From WHSW01 sp963759295 (GTDB lineage: Bacteria > Actinomycetota > Thermoleophilia > Solirubrobacterales > 70-9), in NCBI GenBank assembly GCA_963759295.1, contig CAVWYT010000009.1:1-64000 (forward strand): a DNA stretch of 64,000 nt, written 5' to 3'. The notes under the pieces are model-generated. The model saw only the letters and a list, made by a program, of their open reading frames with translations. It was not told the origin of the DNA and ran no database searches. Shown here in pieces: positions 56,650-64,000 of this stretch. A program made the position numbers and the translations under genes. Each line of letters starts with the position of its first letter. The stretch's first letter is position 1.

Positions 56650-57570
56650 GTGGCGGGGGCGGAGTACCCGGACGACCTTCGCGCCCTGGTCGAGGAGCAC
56701 CTGCGCGGGCTCTCGTTCTCGGGACGAGATGCCACCGAGGGCCTCGACGAGGCGATGCGCTACTCGCTGCTCGCCGGCGGCAAGCGGATCCGGCCCGTGC
56801 TCTGCCTCGCCGCGGCGCGCGCGGTCGGCACCGAGCCCGTCGAGGTGCTGCCCGCGGCGGCGTCGATCGAGCTCATCCACACCTATTCGCTGATCCACGA
56901 CGACCTGCCGGCGATGGACGACGACGAGCTGCGGCGCGGGCGCCCGACCTCTCACGTCGTCTACGGCGAGGACGTCGCGATCCTCGCCGGCGACGGCCTC
57001 TTCGCGGAGGCGATCCGCCACTTCGCCGAGCGCCAGCGCGGTGAGCCGGCCTGCGTGCTCGCGGCGCTGGCCGAGCTGGTCAGAGCGACCGGGGTGGGCG
57101 GGATGGTGGGCGGGCAGTACATCGACGTGACCAACACACGGCCCGGCGCCTCATCCGCCACGCGTCCGGAAACGCCGTGGTCAGCGCCGGATCCCGATCG
57201 GCTGCGCGAGCTGCACAGCCTCAAGACCGGCGGTCTGATCGCGGCGAGCGTCGTCGTGCCGCTGGTGCTCGCCGGTCTCGACGAGCGCCGCATGTCGCCT
57301 TTCCGCCGCTTCGCCGACGAGCTCGGCGTGCTGTTTCAGATCGTCGACGACATCCTCGACGTCACCGGCTCCGACGAGGAGCTGGGCAAGTCGCACGGCT
57401 CAGACGAGCGCCTCGGGAAGCTCACCTACGTGAGCCTGTTCGGCGTCGAGCGGGCCAGCGAGCTCGCCGGCGAGTCACACACGAAGGCGCTGGCTGCGCT
57501 TGCCGACGCCGACGGCGAGACCGCGGACCTGGGGCGGATCACCGACCACATCCACACCCGCCGGCGCTAG
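56650..57570 (+). CDS. ispA: Polyprenyl (farnesyl/geranylgeranyl) diphosphate synthase
   Basis: This is 306 residues. First Asp-rich motif DDLPAMDDDELRRGRPT (FARM region), preceded by SIELIHTYSLIH; LAGGKRIRPVL at the N-terminus; GGMVGGQYID; second motif FQIVDDILDVTGSDEELGKS. It condenses isopentenyl diphosphate with allylic diphosphates; the residue before FARM (Tyr/His, HTYSLIH) does not clearly fix chain length by eye. GTG start 9 nt after the small coiled-coil gene. Confidence 0.92.
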   Translation: MAGAEYPDDLRALVEEHLRGLSFSGRDATEGLDEAMRYSLLAGGKRIRPVLCLAAARAVGTEPVEVLPAAASIELIHTYSLIHDDLPAMDDDELRRGRPTSHVVYGEDVAILAGDGLFAEAIRHFAERQRGEPACVLAALAELVRATGVGGMVGGQYIDVTNTRPGASSATRPETPWSAPDPDRLRELHSLKTGGLIAASVVVPLVLAGLDERRMSPFRRFADELGVLFQIVDDILDVTGSDEELGKSHGSDERLGKLTYVSLFGVERASELAGESHTKALAALADADGETADLGRITDHIHTRRR

Positions 57571-57610
57571 CCGGTGGCCACCGCCTTCGAGCCGGGCCCG
57601 GCGCCCCGGC

Positions 57611-57817
57611 TCAGGGAAACACGACCTCGCCCGTCTCGGAGTCGGTGACGGTGATCGCCAGCGCCGGGCAGGCCTCGGCCGCAGCGAGGATCTTCTCGTC
57701 GGCGCCAGTGCCGATCACGACCGCCGTCTCGTCGAGCGCGAAGACGCCGGGGGCGAGAGCCACGCAGTCGCCATGGGCGCTGCACTCGGCGTCGTCGATG
57801 GTTGGCACATATGTCAT
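57611..57817 (-). CDS. [3Fe-4S] ferredoxin, last gene of ApbE cluster 2
   Basis: This is 68 residues. Cys12 and Cys18 (ECSAHGDC) and Cys50 (EACPAL) are the only cysteines, arranged C-x5-C then CP, which is the [3Fe-4S] type found beside cytochrome P450 and FAD reductases in actinobacteria. ATG start overlaps the reductase stop by TGATG. It carries electrons from the FAD reductase to a partner. Here the partner could be the ferric-reductase-like membrane protein of the same operon, which is unusual for such ferredoxins. Confidence 0.9.
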   Translation of the reverse strand: MTYVPTIDDAECSAHGDCVALAPGVFALDETAVVIGTGADEKILAAAEACPALAITVTDSETGEVVFP

Positions 57818-58996
57818 CTGGTCGTCTCCTTGGTTTGTGGGTTGGATTTTTCGATCAGCCGCCGCATCGCGGCGAGCTCGCGCGGGCGACCGACTGCCAG
57901 ACCGGCCGCCGGACGCCCGTCGCGCATGTAGAGGACGCTGAAGTCGCGATCGTCCGGATCACCGCTGAGGCGCGCCTCGTGGACACCCGAGGCGTGGCCC
58001 ACCAGCTGGATCCGCGAGCCGAACTGATCGCTCCAAAAGCTCGGCAGCGGGGTGGGTCGCGGGGGCCCGCCGAGAATCGACTGGGCGACCGCGGCGCCCT
58101 GGCGACTCGCCGCGTCCCAGTGCTCGGTCCGGGCGTGCTCGGCGATCCGCGGGTCGAAGGGACGGGCGACGTCGCCGGCGGCGTAGACGTGGGGGAGGCC
58201 GGTGCGACCGCCGGCGTCGGTGAGAACGCCGGTGGCGTCGAGCTCGGTGCCGCGGAGCCAGTCGGTCGCCGGGGCGACGCCGACGCCGACCACGACGACA
58301 TCGCAGTCGAGCCGCTCGTCCGTCCTCCAGCTCGAGCCGCTCGACGCGGCCGTTGCCCGATGCGCCGGCGAGCCGTGCCGAGAGCAATATGCGTACGCCC
58401 TGGTCGCGATGCATGCGTACGAGCCAGCGGCCGACGTCCGGTCCGAGAACGCCCGCGAGCGGGAGCTCCAGGGCCTCAACGATCGTCACCTCGGCTCCGA
58501 GGGCGACGGCCGTGGCGGCGACCTCGAGCCCGATGAAGCCCGCGCCGATGATCACCAGGCTCGATCCGGGCGCGAGCTCCGTGCGCAGACGCCCGGCGTC
58601 AGCGAGCGTTCGCAGGGAGAGGGCGTTCGCGAACCCCGTCAGCTGGGGGAGCGAGCGCGGCGCGGCGCCGGTCGCGATCACCAGGTCGTCGTAGGGGAGC
58701 GCGTCGGTGTGGTCGAGCTCGACCACCCGGCGCTCGGGCCGCAGGGCCGTGGCGCGGCGGCCGAGGATCAGCTCGACCGCGTTGTCATCGTGCCAGCCCG
58801 GGCCGCGGAGGCGAACGTCGTCGGCGTCGAGATCGCCGGCGAGCAGGCCCTTGGAGAGCGGCGGGCGGTCATACGGCGCCTCGGGCTCGGCGCAGACGAT
58901 CCTGATCGGATCGGAGTAGCCGCGGGCGCGCAGCGTCTCCGCGCATCGCTGGGCGGCGAGCCCGCCGCCGACGATCACGGTGCCGTCGCGACTCAC
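57814..58996 (-). pseudogene. FAD-dependent ferredoxin reductase, one frameshift
   Basis: GTG start at 58996. The N-terminus is VIVGGGLAAQRCAETLRARG and YDRPPLSKGLLAGDLDADDV, followed by ALPYDDLVIATGA and IIGAGFIGLEVAATAVALGA (NAD site). After LELEDG the frame changes near 58316-58326 and continues LDCDVVVVGVGVAPATDWLR, VYAAGDVARPFDPRIAEHA. The whole (about 390 residues) is a rhodocoxin/ferredoxin reductase type flavoprotein: NAD(P)H in, ferredoxin out. The shift is not at a simple homopolymer (GGACGGAC). It overlaps its neighbours on both sides (GTGA, TGATG). Confidence 0.75.
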
Positions 58997-59613
58997 GCTT
59001 GACCCGCCTCGAGCTCGGGGCGCGTCGTCGCCCGCGGCACACGGCGTGCTACCGGCGTCGGCGCCCCCCGGCGCTTACGCCACGGCGTCGTCAGGCGGAC
59101 GAGGAAGAGGACCGCGATCGGCGGCGCCGTGAGGATCAGCCACCAGCGCAGCCACGGCGTCGAGGCGTCGGTCCCGGCGCCGAGCGTGTGCGCGACCGCG
59201 AGCGCATAGACGACAACGGTCAGCCGGTGCGCGCGCCGCCAGAGGCGGGCGCCGATCCGGCGCCGAGCGTAGAAGCTGAGCCCGAGGATCGCGGCCAGGT
59301 AGCCGGCTCCGATGCCGAGCCCCGTCCACAGCGGCCGGTAGTCGATCGCGCCCGGAATGGTGATCCCGACGATGCCGGGATTGAGGAAGGCGTCGCCGAG
59401 CAGGGTGATCCCGTGGACGGCGATCGCGACCAACGCGGCGAGCGCGGTCTGCTCGTGGATCGCGGTCAGGATCCGAGCCCGACCGGGCGCGCGCATGATC
59501 TTGCCCGCCATTGTCAGTCCGATGGCGACGGAGATCGTGATCAGTCCGAGGGCGACCAGCCCCGACGCCCGGCTGGCGAGCCACCAGAGATGGTCGGCGA
59601 GCGCCGGGCTCAT
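58993..59613 (-). CDS. Ferric-reductase-like transmembrane protein, cluster 2
   Basis: This is 206 residues with about six helices, paralogous to the protein at 18372. His53 (AIHEQT), His67 (AVHGIT), His129 (RAHRLT) and His142 (VAHTLG) are the conserved putative haem ligands, and LGLSFYARRRIGARLWRRAH is shared nearly word for word (LGLSFYVRKWIGVRLWRWLH in cluster 1). In both a GTDxST segment (GAGTDASTPW, GSGTDGTSTW) follows the last His. No flavin domain. It is coupled to apbE by ATGA and to the FAD reductase by GTGA, implying a defined stoichiometry. Confidence 0.87.
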   Translation of the reverse strand: MSPALADHLWWLASRASGLVALGLITISVAIGLTMAGKIMRAPGRARILTAIHEQTALAALVAIAVHGITLLGDAFLNPGIVGITIPGAIDYRPLWTGLGIGAGYLAAILGLSFYARRRIGARLWRRAHRLTVVVYALAVAHTLGAGTDASTPWLRWWLILTAPPIAVLFLVRLTTPWRKRRGAPTPVARRVPRATTRPELEAGQA

Positions 59614-60605
59614 GCCGCGACCCCCGTGCCCGCCAGGGCAGCAGGGACCGAGATCACGAATCGCGGCCTTGCGTCGACTGGCCCGACCGGCTCGACCTCG
59701 CCGTCGTCGTGGACGATCAACCCCCCGGATCGCGCCAGCACCCGGCGTGCCCCCTCCGGTCCCGAGAGCAGGGCGGCCTTGGAGAGGGTCTCGGCCTCGA
59801 GGGCCGTGTCGCCGAGCGCCGTCGCCCCGACCAGTCCCGTCCACGCCGGCTCCCCGTTCGACGGATCGAGCAGGTGGTGGGCGAAGCGACCGTCGACGCG
59901 ACGCCAGACGCGGACGTTGAGGCCCGAGGTGGCCACGGCACCGCCGCCCACGCGCAGCCGGTGATCGAGCTCGCCGGTGAGCGGGTGCTGGGCGAGGACC
60001 TCGAACGGCGCCTCGGCGGCCGCGAGGCCCCCTACCCGCAGGTCGCCGCCGCAGTCGACGACGAACCGTCCATAGGAGGCCAGTCGCTCCGCCAGCAGGT
60101 CGGCGGCGAGCCCCTTGCCGACGCCTCCGCTGTCGAACCGGACTCCGAAGGGCCGCCGGATGACGCCGGACGCCTCGTCGACCTCGATCCGTGACCAGCG
60201 CGCCTCCGGGCTCGGTCTAGCGGGCAGTCGCCGGGGCGCGAACGCCAGCGCTTCGCTCAGGGAGGCGGGCGTCGACCCCTCGCGGGAGTCCACGTACCCG
60301 GCCGACTCGATCTCGCCGACGAGGGTCGGATCGACGAGCCCTGCCGTGTGGCGGGCGGCCCAGAGGCCGGCGCGGACGGCAGTGCGAAGCAGCGCCGAGG
60401 CAGGGACCGCCGCACGCGGATCGGCGTTCAACGCGCAGAGCTCGCTCTCGGGGCGAAACCGCGACAGGCAAGCCTCGAACCCGTCGACGAACGCCCGCGC
60501 GTCGCGGACGGCGTCCTCGGCACTCGGGGCGCCGGGCCCGGGGTCGGCGACGATCAGCCGCACGTCGGAGCCCATCGCCCGGAAGGTGACGTCGCTGGCG
60601 CTCAT
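59610..60605 (-). CDS. apbE: FAD:protein FMN transferase (ApbE), cluster 2
   Basis: This is 331 residues. SASDVTFRAMGSDVRLIVAD opens the family fold. Key motifs are CLSRFRPESELCALN, AGLVDPTLVGEIESAGY, VRFDSGGVGKGLAADLLAER, VDCGGDLRVGG, GGAVATSG and HHLLDPSNGEPAWTG. Compared with the cluster 1 ApbE, VDPTL, DSGGVGKGLAAD, VDCGGDLR and the HHL-DP motifs are the same, but the rest has diverged strongly, so the duplication is old. No signal peptide is seen. Target flavoprotein unknown. Confidence 0.93.
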   Translation of the reverse strand: MSASDVTFRAMGSDVRLIVADPGPGAPSAEDAVRDARAFVDGFEACLSRFRPESELCALNADPRAAVPASALLRTAVRAGLWAARHTAGLVDPTLVGEIESAGYVDSREGSTPASLSEALAFAPRRLPARPSPEARWSRIEVDEASGVIRRPFGVRFDSGGVGKGLAADLLAERLASYGRFVVDCGGDLRVGGLAAAEAPFEVLAQHPLTGELDHRLRVGGGAVATSGLNVRVWRRVDGRFAHHLLDPSNGEPAWTGLVGATALGDTALEAETLSKAALLSGPEGARRVLARSGGLIVHDDGEVEPVGPVDARPRFVISVPAALAGTGVAA

Positions 60606-60979
60606 GAGCTGCTGGTGACCGGCGCGGGGGCGGGTGCCGGGGCCGGCGCAGGGGCAGGTGCGGGCGCAGGCGCGGGAGCCGCCACCGGGGCGGGCGCCGA
60701 GCCGCCGCTGGGCGCCGAGGAGACGGCGGCGGGTGCGCTCGCCGGTCGCGACTTCGGCGGCAGGTGCACGACCCGCGTCTGCACGACCCTGCGGTCGATC
60801 ACGGTCGGGCGCTTCGTTTGGGTCGCGGCGATCGTCGCCGCGCCCAGGGCGGGATCGTTGCCCGAGCGCAGCTGGAAGGCCAGGAACTCGAACAGCACCA
60901 AGAAGCAGGCGACCGAGGCCAGCGCTGTCGTCAACAGCCGGGGCCGTCGGCCTGGAGCCTTGGTGCGAGGCTCAGTCAT
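60602..60979 (-). CDS. Membrane-anchored Pro/Ala tail protein, cluster 2
   Basis: This is 125 residues from ATG 60979: basic N-terminus (MTEPRTKAPGRRPRLL), one helix (LTTALASVACFLVLFEFLAF), then RSGNDPALGAATIAATQTKR and a C-terminal run of about 12 Ala-Pro dipeptides (60613-60690). The pattern PALGAATIAATQTKR in the outer part recalls DPSLGPKLAAVRGSG in the cluster 1 protein (PALGA/PSLGP), so these may be homologous despite low complexity. The AP-repeat would form a stiff extended rod. Start overlaps the upstream gene by 8 nt. Confidence 0.65.
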   Translation of the reverse strand: MTEPRTKAPGRRPRLLTTALASVACFLVLFEFLAFQLRSGNDPALGAATIAATQTKRPTVIDRRVVQTRVVHLPPKSRPASAPAAVSSAPSGGSAPAPVAAPAPAPAPAPAPAPAPAPAPVTSSS

Positions 60980-61409
60980 CGGCGGCCTCGGACTCGCTGC
61001 CCTCGCCCTCGTCGTCGCCGTAGCCCGAGAGGTTGCCGCCGGCAGCACCGCCGCTCGAGTGGGTGGAGACCGGGGCCGGCGCCGGATTGCTCACCTGCAC
61101 CGCGGGCGCCGACGAAGGGACCGGCGCCGCGGCCGGGGCAGCGGGAGCGGGGGAGGGCGGCGCCGCGGCAGCAGGACGTGAGGGCGTGGCGGGGAGCGGC
61201 GGGCCCGAGGCCTCGGTTCCCCTGGAATCGGGCCGCACGTGGATCGTCCGGTGGACGACGTGGGTGCGGACCTTGGGCTTGACGTGGGCCGCCGGGGTTG
61301 CCGCCGGCGTCGACGGGATCCCGTCGTTGGAGCCGAGCGCGTATCCGGCGAGGCCCCCGAGGCCGAGGACGGTTGCGCCGGTGGCGATCTTGAGTCCGAT
61401 GTTCGTCAC
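60972..61409 (-). CDS. Membrane-anchored tail protein, first gene of cluster 2 operon
   Basis: This is 145 residues: helix IGLKIATGATVLGLGGLAGY (4-23), ALGSNDG, then basic VKPKVRTHVVHRTIHVRP and long Pro/Ala/Ser stretches, ending in acidic YGDDEGEGSESEAADD. The basic patch VRTHVVHRTIHV has a counterpart in the next gene (VVQTRVVHLPPK), suggesting that the two proteins are related. No known domain. ATG 61409 is preceded by CAAGGAGAGCAGCTCGTG, with GGAG about 9 nt upstream. Surface-exposed tether or scaffold is the best guess. Confidence 0.6.
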   Translation of the reverse strand: MTNIGLKIATGATVLGLGGLAGYALGSNDGIPSTPAATPAAHVKPKVRTHVVHRTIHVRPDSRGTEASGPPLPATPSRPAAAAPPSPAPAAPAAAPVPSSAPAVQVSNPAPAPVSTHSSGGAAGGNLSGYGDDEGEGSESEAADD

Positions 61410-61485
61410 GAGCTGCTCTCCTTGTTAGCCGAACGGATCGCGTCGATTGTGCGGGAGCCTCGGGAAGCGGCCGCAAAGGCGCGGG

Positions 61486-61507
61486 TAAAGACTTGGACAA
61501 GGATTCG
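61486..61507 (+). promoter_or_regulatory. 11-bp direct repeat in divergent promoter, cluster 2
   Basis: TAAAGACTTGG (61486-61496) is followed without gap by ACAAGGATTCG (61497-61507), with identity at seven of 11 positions (xxAAGxxTTxG). It lies between the divergent starts 61409 and 61552. The same 11-bp period and a related TAA-G sequence occur in the corresponding place of cluster 1 (16938-16963). OmpR-type regulator binding is inferred. Confidence 0.45.
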
Positions 61508-61551
61508 CGGCGCCGGGAGAGGCGCCTGAGACGGCCTCTACAGTGGGGCCG

Positions 61552-62268
61552 ATGACGAACGGCAAGAGCGGCGTGATCTTGTTCGTCGAGGACGAGGACG
61601 CGATCTCGGCGGCGTTCTCGCGCGCGCTGGAGCGCGAGGGGTTCGAGCCGGTGGTCGCCCGGACGGCGGCCGAGGCGCTGGAGCTCGCCGGGCGGATGGA
61701 GCCCGACCTCGTGCTGCTGGACCTCAACCTCCCCGACGGCGACGGGCGCGATGTCTGCCGCGCGCTGCGGCGCGACTCGGACGTGCCGATCGTGATGCTG
61801 ACGGCGCGGGGAACCGAGATCGACCGAGTCGTCGGGCTCGAGATGGGCGCCGACGACTACGTGGTGAAGCCGTTCAGCGGCGCCGAGGTGATCTCGCGGA
61901 TCCGAGCGGTCCTGCGCCGCAGCCGCGCCGCTCCTGCCGCGGGCGGGTTCGAGCCCGTGTTCACGGTCGGCGAGCTCGAGCTCGACGTCGCCGCACGGAT
62001 CGCGCGCCTGGGCGGCGAGCAGCTCAGCCTGACCCGCAAGGAGTTCGATCTGCTCGCCGAGCTCGCCCGCAACGCCGGTCGGGTGGTCACCCGCGAGGAC
62101 CTGATGTCGCGCATCTGGGACGTCAACTGGTTCGGCTCCACGAAGACGCTCGACGTCCACGTCGGGGCCCTGCGACGCAAGCTCGGCGACGACCCCGCAG
62201 AGCCCCGATACATCGAGACGGTTCGCGGCGTCGGATTTCGGTTCGCCGCCTCGGAGGCCTCCCGATAA
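61552..62268 (+). CDS. OmpR-family response regulator, cluster 2
   Basis: This is 238 residues from ATG 61552 (GTG 61543 possible). Receiver: FVEDEDAIS acidic residues, Asp57 in LLDLNLPDGDG, IVMLTARG, DDYVVKPFSG. Output: winged helix LTRKEFDLLAELARNAGRVV then VGALRRKLGDDPAEPRYIET. It heads the plus-strand pair with the kinase, divergent from the ApbE operon of cluster 2, as in cluster 1 where the arrangement is the same but mirrored on the chromosome. Confidence 0.95.
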   Translation: MTNGKSGVILFVEDEDAISAAFSRALEREGFEPVVARTAAEALELAGRMEPDLVLLDLNLPDGDGRDVCRALRRDSDVPIVMLTARGTEIDRVVGLEMGADDYVVKPFSGAEVISRIRAVLRRSRAAPAAGGFEPVFTVGELELDVAARIARLGGEQLSLTRKEFDLLAELARNAGRVVTREDLMSRIWDVNWFGSTKTLDVHVGALRRKLGDDPAEPRYIETVRGVGFRFAASEASR

Positions 62269-62303
62269 CCCTCCGACGCACGCTTCTGATCGCCGTCGGC
62301 TAC

Positions 62304-63665
62304 GTGCTGTTGCTGGCGGTCGTCGCCTTCGGGGTTCCGCTCGCAGTGAGCCTCCGCGACCGGGTCGACGCCGAGGTACGCAGCCAGGCGCGAAGCCAGG
62401 CCGACGTGCTCGCAGCCAGCGCCCACGAGCTCCTCGAGCCGGGTTCGCGGCGGGCGCTCGACCGCCTGGTCACCTCGTCGGGCCGATCGGTGCGAGGTCG
62501 GGTGATCGTCGTCGACGCGCAGGGACGGCTGATCGCCGACAGCACCGGCCCCGGCGAGGTGGGCGTCAGCTACGCGAACCGGCCTGAGGTCGCCGCGGCG
62601 CTGGGCGGCAGCAGCGACCAGCGCACTCGCCACAGCGACACCCTCTCGGCCGACATCCTCGCGACGGCCGTGCCGATCGTCGATCGGGGCTCGACCACCG
62701 GGGTCGTGCGCGTCACGCAAAGCGTCGATGCCGTCGATCAGGCGGTCCGACGCTCGATCGTCGAGATCGCGCTGCTCGCGCTCGTCGTCCTGGCCTTGGG
62801 GCTGGTCGCCGGGGCCCTGATCGCGCGGCGGATCGCGCGACCGATCGGCCGACTCGCCGAGGCCGCCGACCAGGTCGCGGGCGGCGATCTGCGGGCGCGG
62901 GCGCCCGTCGAGGGCAGCACCGAGCAGCGTTCCCTGGCGCACAGCTTCAACAAGATGACGACCAGGGTTGGCCGCCTGCTCGAAAGCCAGCAGGAGTTCG
63001 TCGCCGACGCGTCCCATCAGCTGCGCACGCCGCTCGCCGGCCTGCGCCTGCAGCTCGAGGAGCTCCAGGACGTGCGCTCGGAGCGCTACGCCCGTCAGGT
63101 GGCGGACGTCGCGATGCACGAGGTTGACCGTCTCGCGACGATCGTCGACGAGCTGCTCGTGCTCAGTCGGGCCGGCGAGCACGAGCTTCCTGAGGAGCGG
63201 CTCGCGCTCGGCGAGGCCGCCGATCGTGCGACCGAGCGCTGGCGCAAGGCGGCCGAGGCCGGCGGGTTGCGAATCTCGCGGCGCTCGGACGGCTCGCGAT
63301 CGACGACGATGTGCGCGCGCTCCGACCTCGACCGCGCCCTGGACTCGCTGGTCGAGAACGCCGTCCTTTACTCGGCGCCCGGCGGCGAGATCACGATCGC
63401 CGACGGCCGCGCGGGCATCGAGGTGCTCGACCAGGGGCCGGGGCTCGAGCCGGGCGAGGAGGAGGCCGTGCTGGAGCGCTTCTATCGCGGGCGCGCCGGC
63501 AGGCGGGGACCGGAGGGCACCGGGCTCGGGCTTTCGATCGCTCGCGAGCTCGCCGCCCAGTGGGGCGGCGCGGTGAGGATCGAGAACCGTGCCGGCGGTG
63601 GCGCTCGCGCGCGCCTGGAGCTGCCGACCGAACCCGATCGCGCGCCGTTGAAGGCCGGCGCTTGA
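62304..63665 (+). CDS. Two-component sensor histidine kinase, cluster 2
   Basis: This is about 453 residues from GTG 62304. Helix 1 is at the N-terminus, the extracytoplasmic sensor (about 20-150) includes a VIVVDAQGRLIADSTGPGEV PAS-like strand pair, and helix 2 is 153-176. HAMP follows at 176-228. HisKA has His238 in EFVADASHQLRTPLAG; the ATPase domain has DSLVENAVLYS, DQGPGLEPGE and GTGLGLSIARELA. The GTG lies inside the first helix; the frame upstream reads ITLRRTLLIAVGY, and no ATG/GTG/TTG is found before 62304, so the true start could be CTG 62286 or an ATA overlapping the regulator stop. Confidence 0.9.
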   Translation: MLLLAVVAFGVPLAVSLRDRVDAEVRSQARSQADVLAASAHELLEPGSRRALDRLVTSSGRSVRGRVIVVDAQGRLIADSTGPGEVGVSYANRPEVAAALGGSSDQRTRHSDTLSADILATAVPIVDRGSTTGVVRVTQSVDAVDQAVRRSIVEIALLALVVLALGLVAGALIARRIARPIGRLAEAADQVAGGDLRARAPVEGSTEQRSLAHSFNKMTTRVGRLLESQQEFVADASHQLRTPLAGLRLQLEELQDVRSERYARQVADVAMHEVDRLATIVDELLVLSRAGEHELPEERLALGEAADRATERWRKAAEAGGLRISRRSDGSRSTTMCARSDLDRALDSLVENAVLYSAPGGEITIADGRAGIEVLDQGPGLEPGEEEAVLERFYRGRAGRRGPEGTGLGLSIARELAAQWGGAVRIENRAGGGARARLELPTEPDRAPLKAGA

Positions 63666-63994
63666 GGGCGTTCGTCTCATCGCAGGCCTCGCGCTGGATC
63701 GTGCTGGCGGTCGCCGGCCTGGCGGTCGCCCTCGCCGTCGGCATCGCCGCCTCCCAGCTGACCAGCGAGCGAATTGGCCTCGCGTCCGAGTCGATGAAGT
63801 CGGGCGAGGCGCTGGCGCCGAAGCTCCCGCAGCAAGGCGGTGGGAACGGTGAAGACGGGTCCGGTCACGGTTCCCACCAAGAGACCACCTCGACCACCAC
63901 CACTCACCCGCCGGCGACCACGACGACCTCGACGACACAGACATCCGACGACTACGGCTCGGGCGTCGACGAGGAGTCGGGCGATGACGACTAG
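63662..63994 (+). CDS. Membrane-anchored Ser/Thr-rich tail protein, cluster 2
   Basis: This is 110 residues from TTG 63662, whose codon overlaps the kinase stop (TTGA). Helix ASRWIVLAVAGLAVALAVGI (9-28), then ASQLTSERIGLASESMKSGE, a Gly/His-rich piece, a Thr-rich stretch (ETTSTTTTHPPATTTTSTTQ) and an acidic end (DDYGSGVDEESGDDD). Same plan as the tail proteins at 16999 and 60972, with Thr in place of Pro/Ala. Translationally coupled to the sensor kinase, so possibly an accessory to sensing. Its acidic DDYGSG end resembles SGYGDDEGEG of the 60972 protein. Confidence 0.6.
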   Translation: MRAFVSSQASRWIVLAVAGLAVALAVGIAASQLTSERIGLASESMKSGEALAPKLPQQGGGNGEDGSGHGSHQETTSTTTTHPPATTTTSTTQTSDDYGSGVDEESGDDD

Positions 63995-64000
63995 CATCAA

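Noticed and set aside
1..64000. CRISPR arrays, transposases, phage structural genes, toxin-antitoxin pairs
   Set aside because: No regularly spaced repeats with spacers, no transposase or integrase motifs and no phage-type genes were found in a read-through of both strands.

Overview
The window is very GC-rich DNA from a free-living actinobacterium. The best match is the Thermoleophilia (Solirubrobacterales and relatives). The clues are the many small SnoaL-like proteins beginning MSQENVE, the frequent GTG/TTG starts, the dense 1-4 nt gene overlaps (ATGA, GTGA), a fused shikimate kinase/3-dehydroquinate synthase, and the gene order hisS-aspS-mnmA-alaS-ruvX-mltG-aroE. This placement is inference from recognisable families, not from a marker-gene tree.

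The layout falls into six parts. (1) 1-14.2 kb is accessory DNA. It starts with the 3' half of a tRNA, then carries a decaying minus-strand array of SnoaL-like genes sharing one promoter/start cassette. Next come several secreted-protein genes (choice-of-anchor D, cupin, right-handed beta-helix and others), five of which share a repeated ~110-bp upstream cassette with an 11-bp-period direct repeat. An MFS exporter, a GAP/Sap-type membrane protein, a lipoprotein and a tRNA with anticodon CAT close the region. About ten single-base frameshifts are concentrated here, mostly at short homopolymers. (2) 14.3-19 kb holds an OmpR-type two-component system divergent from a membrane-anchored tail protein, ApbE flavin transferase and ferric-reductase-like haem membrane protein. 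(3) 19-32 kb is core information processing and cell-wall metabolism: hisS, aspS, a candidate 6S-like RNA, a NifU-MnmA fusion, alaS, ruvX, mltG and aroE. (4) 32-43.7 kb carries a glycosidase, a glycosyltransferase, a NYN nuclease, an F420-type oxidoreductase, membrane proteins, a minimal prepilin peptidase, then aroC, aroKB, aroQ and pepQ.

(5) 43.8-55.3 kb sits between pepQ and efp, genes often found close together. It contains a baeRF protein, a PEBP, an M42 peptidase, two double universal-stress proteins, a GAF-GAF histidine kinase, a CBS protein, two related flavoproteins, a NarL-type regulator, a flavodoxin stub and a polymer-forming membrane protein. The family mix resembles the mycobacterial DosR/DevR hypoxia regulon. 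(6) 55.4-64 kb has efp, nusB, an xseB-like gene and ispA, then a second, larger ApbE cluster: two membrane-anchored Pro/Ala tail proteins, ApbE, ferric-reductase-like protein, FAD reductase and [3Fe-4S] ferredoxin, divergent from its own OmpR/HK pair and another tail protein.

The most interesting system is the pair of paralogous ApbE/haem-membrane/two-component clusters. They look like regulated trans-membrane electron-transfer modules whose flavinylated partner is not obvious. The second is the shared promoter cassette of the secreted-protein island.
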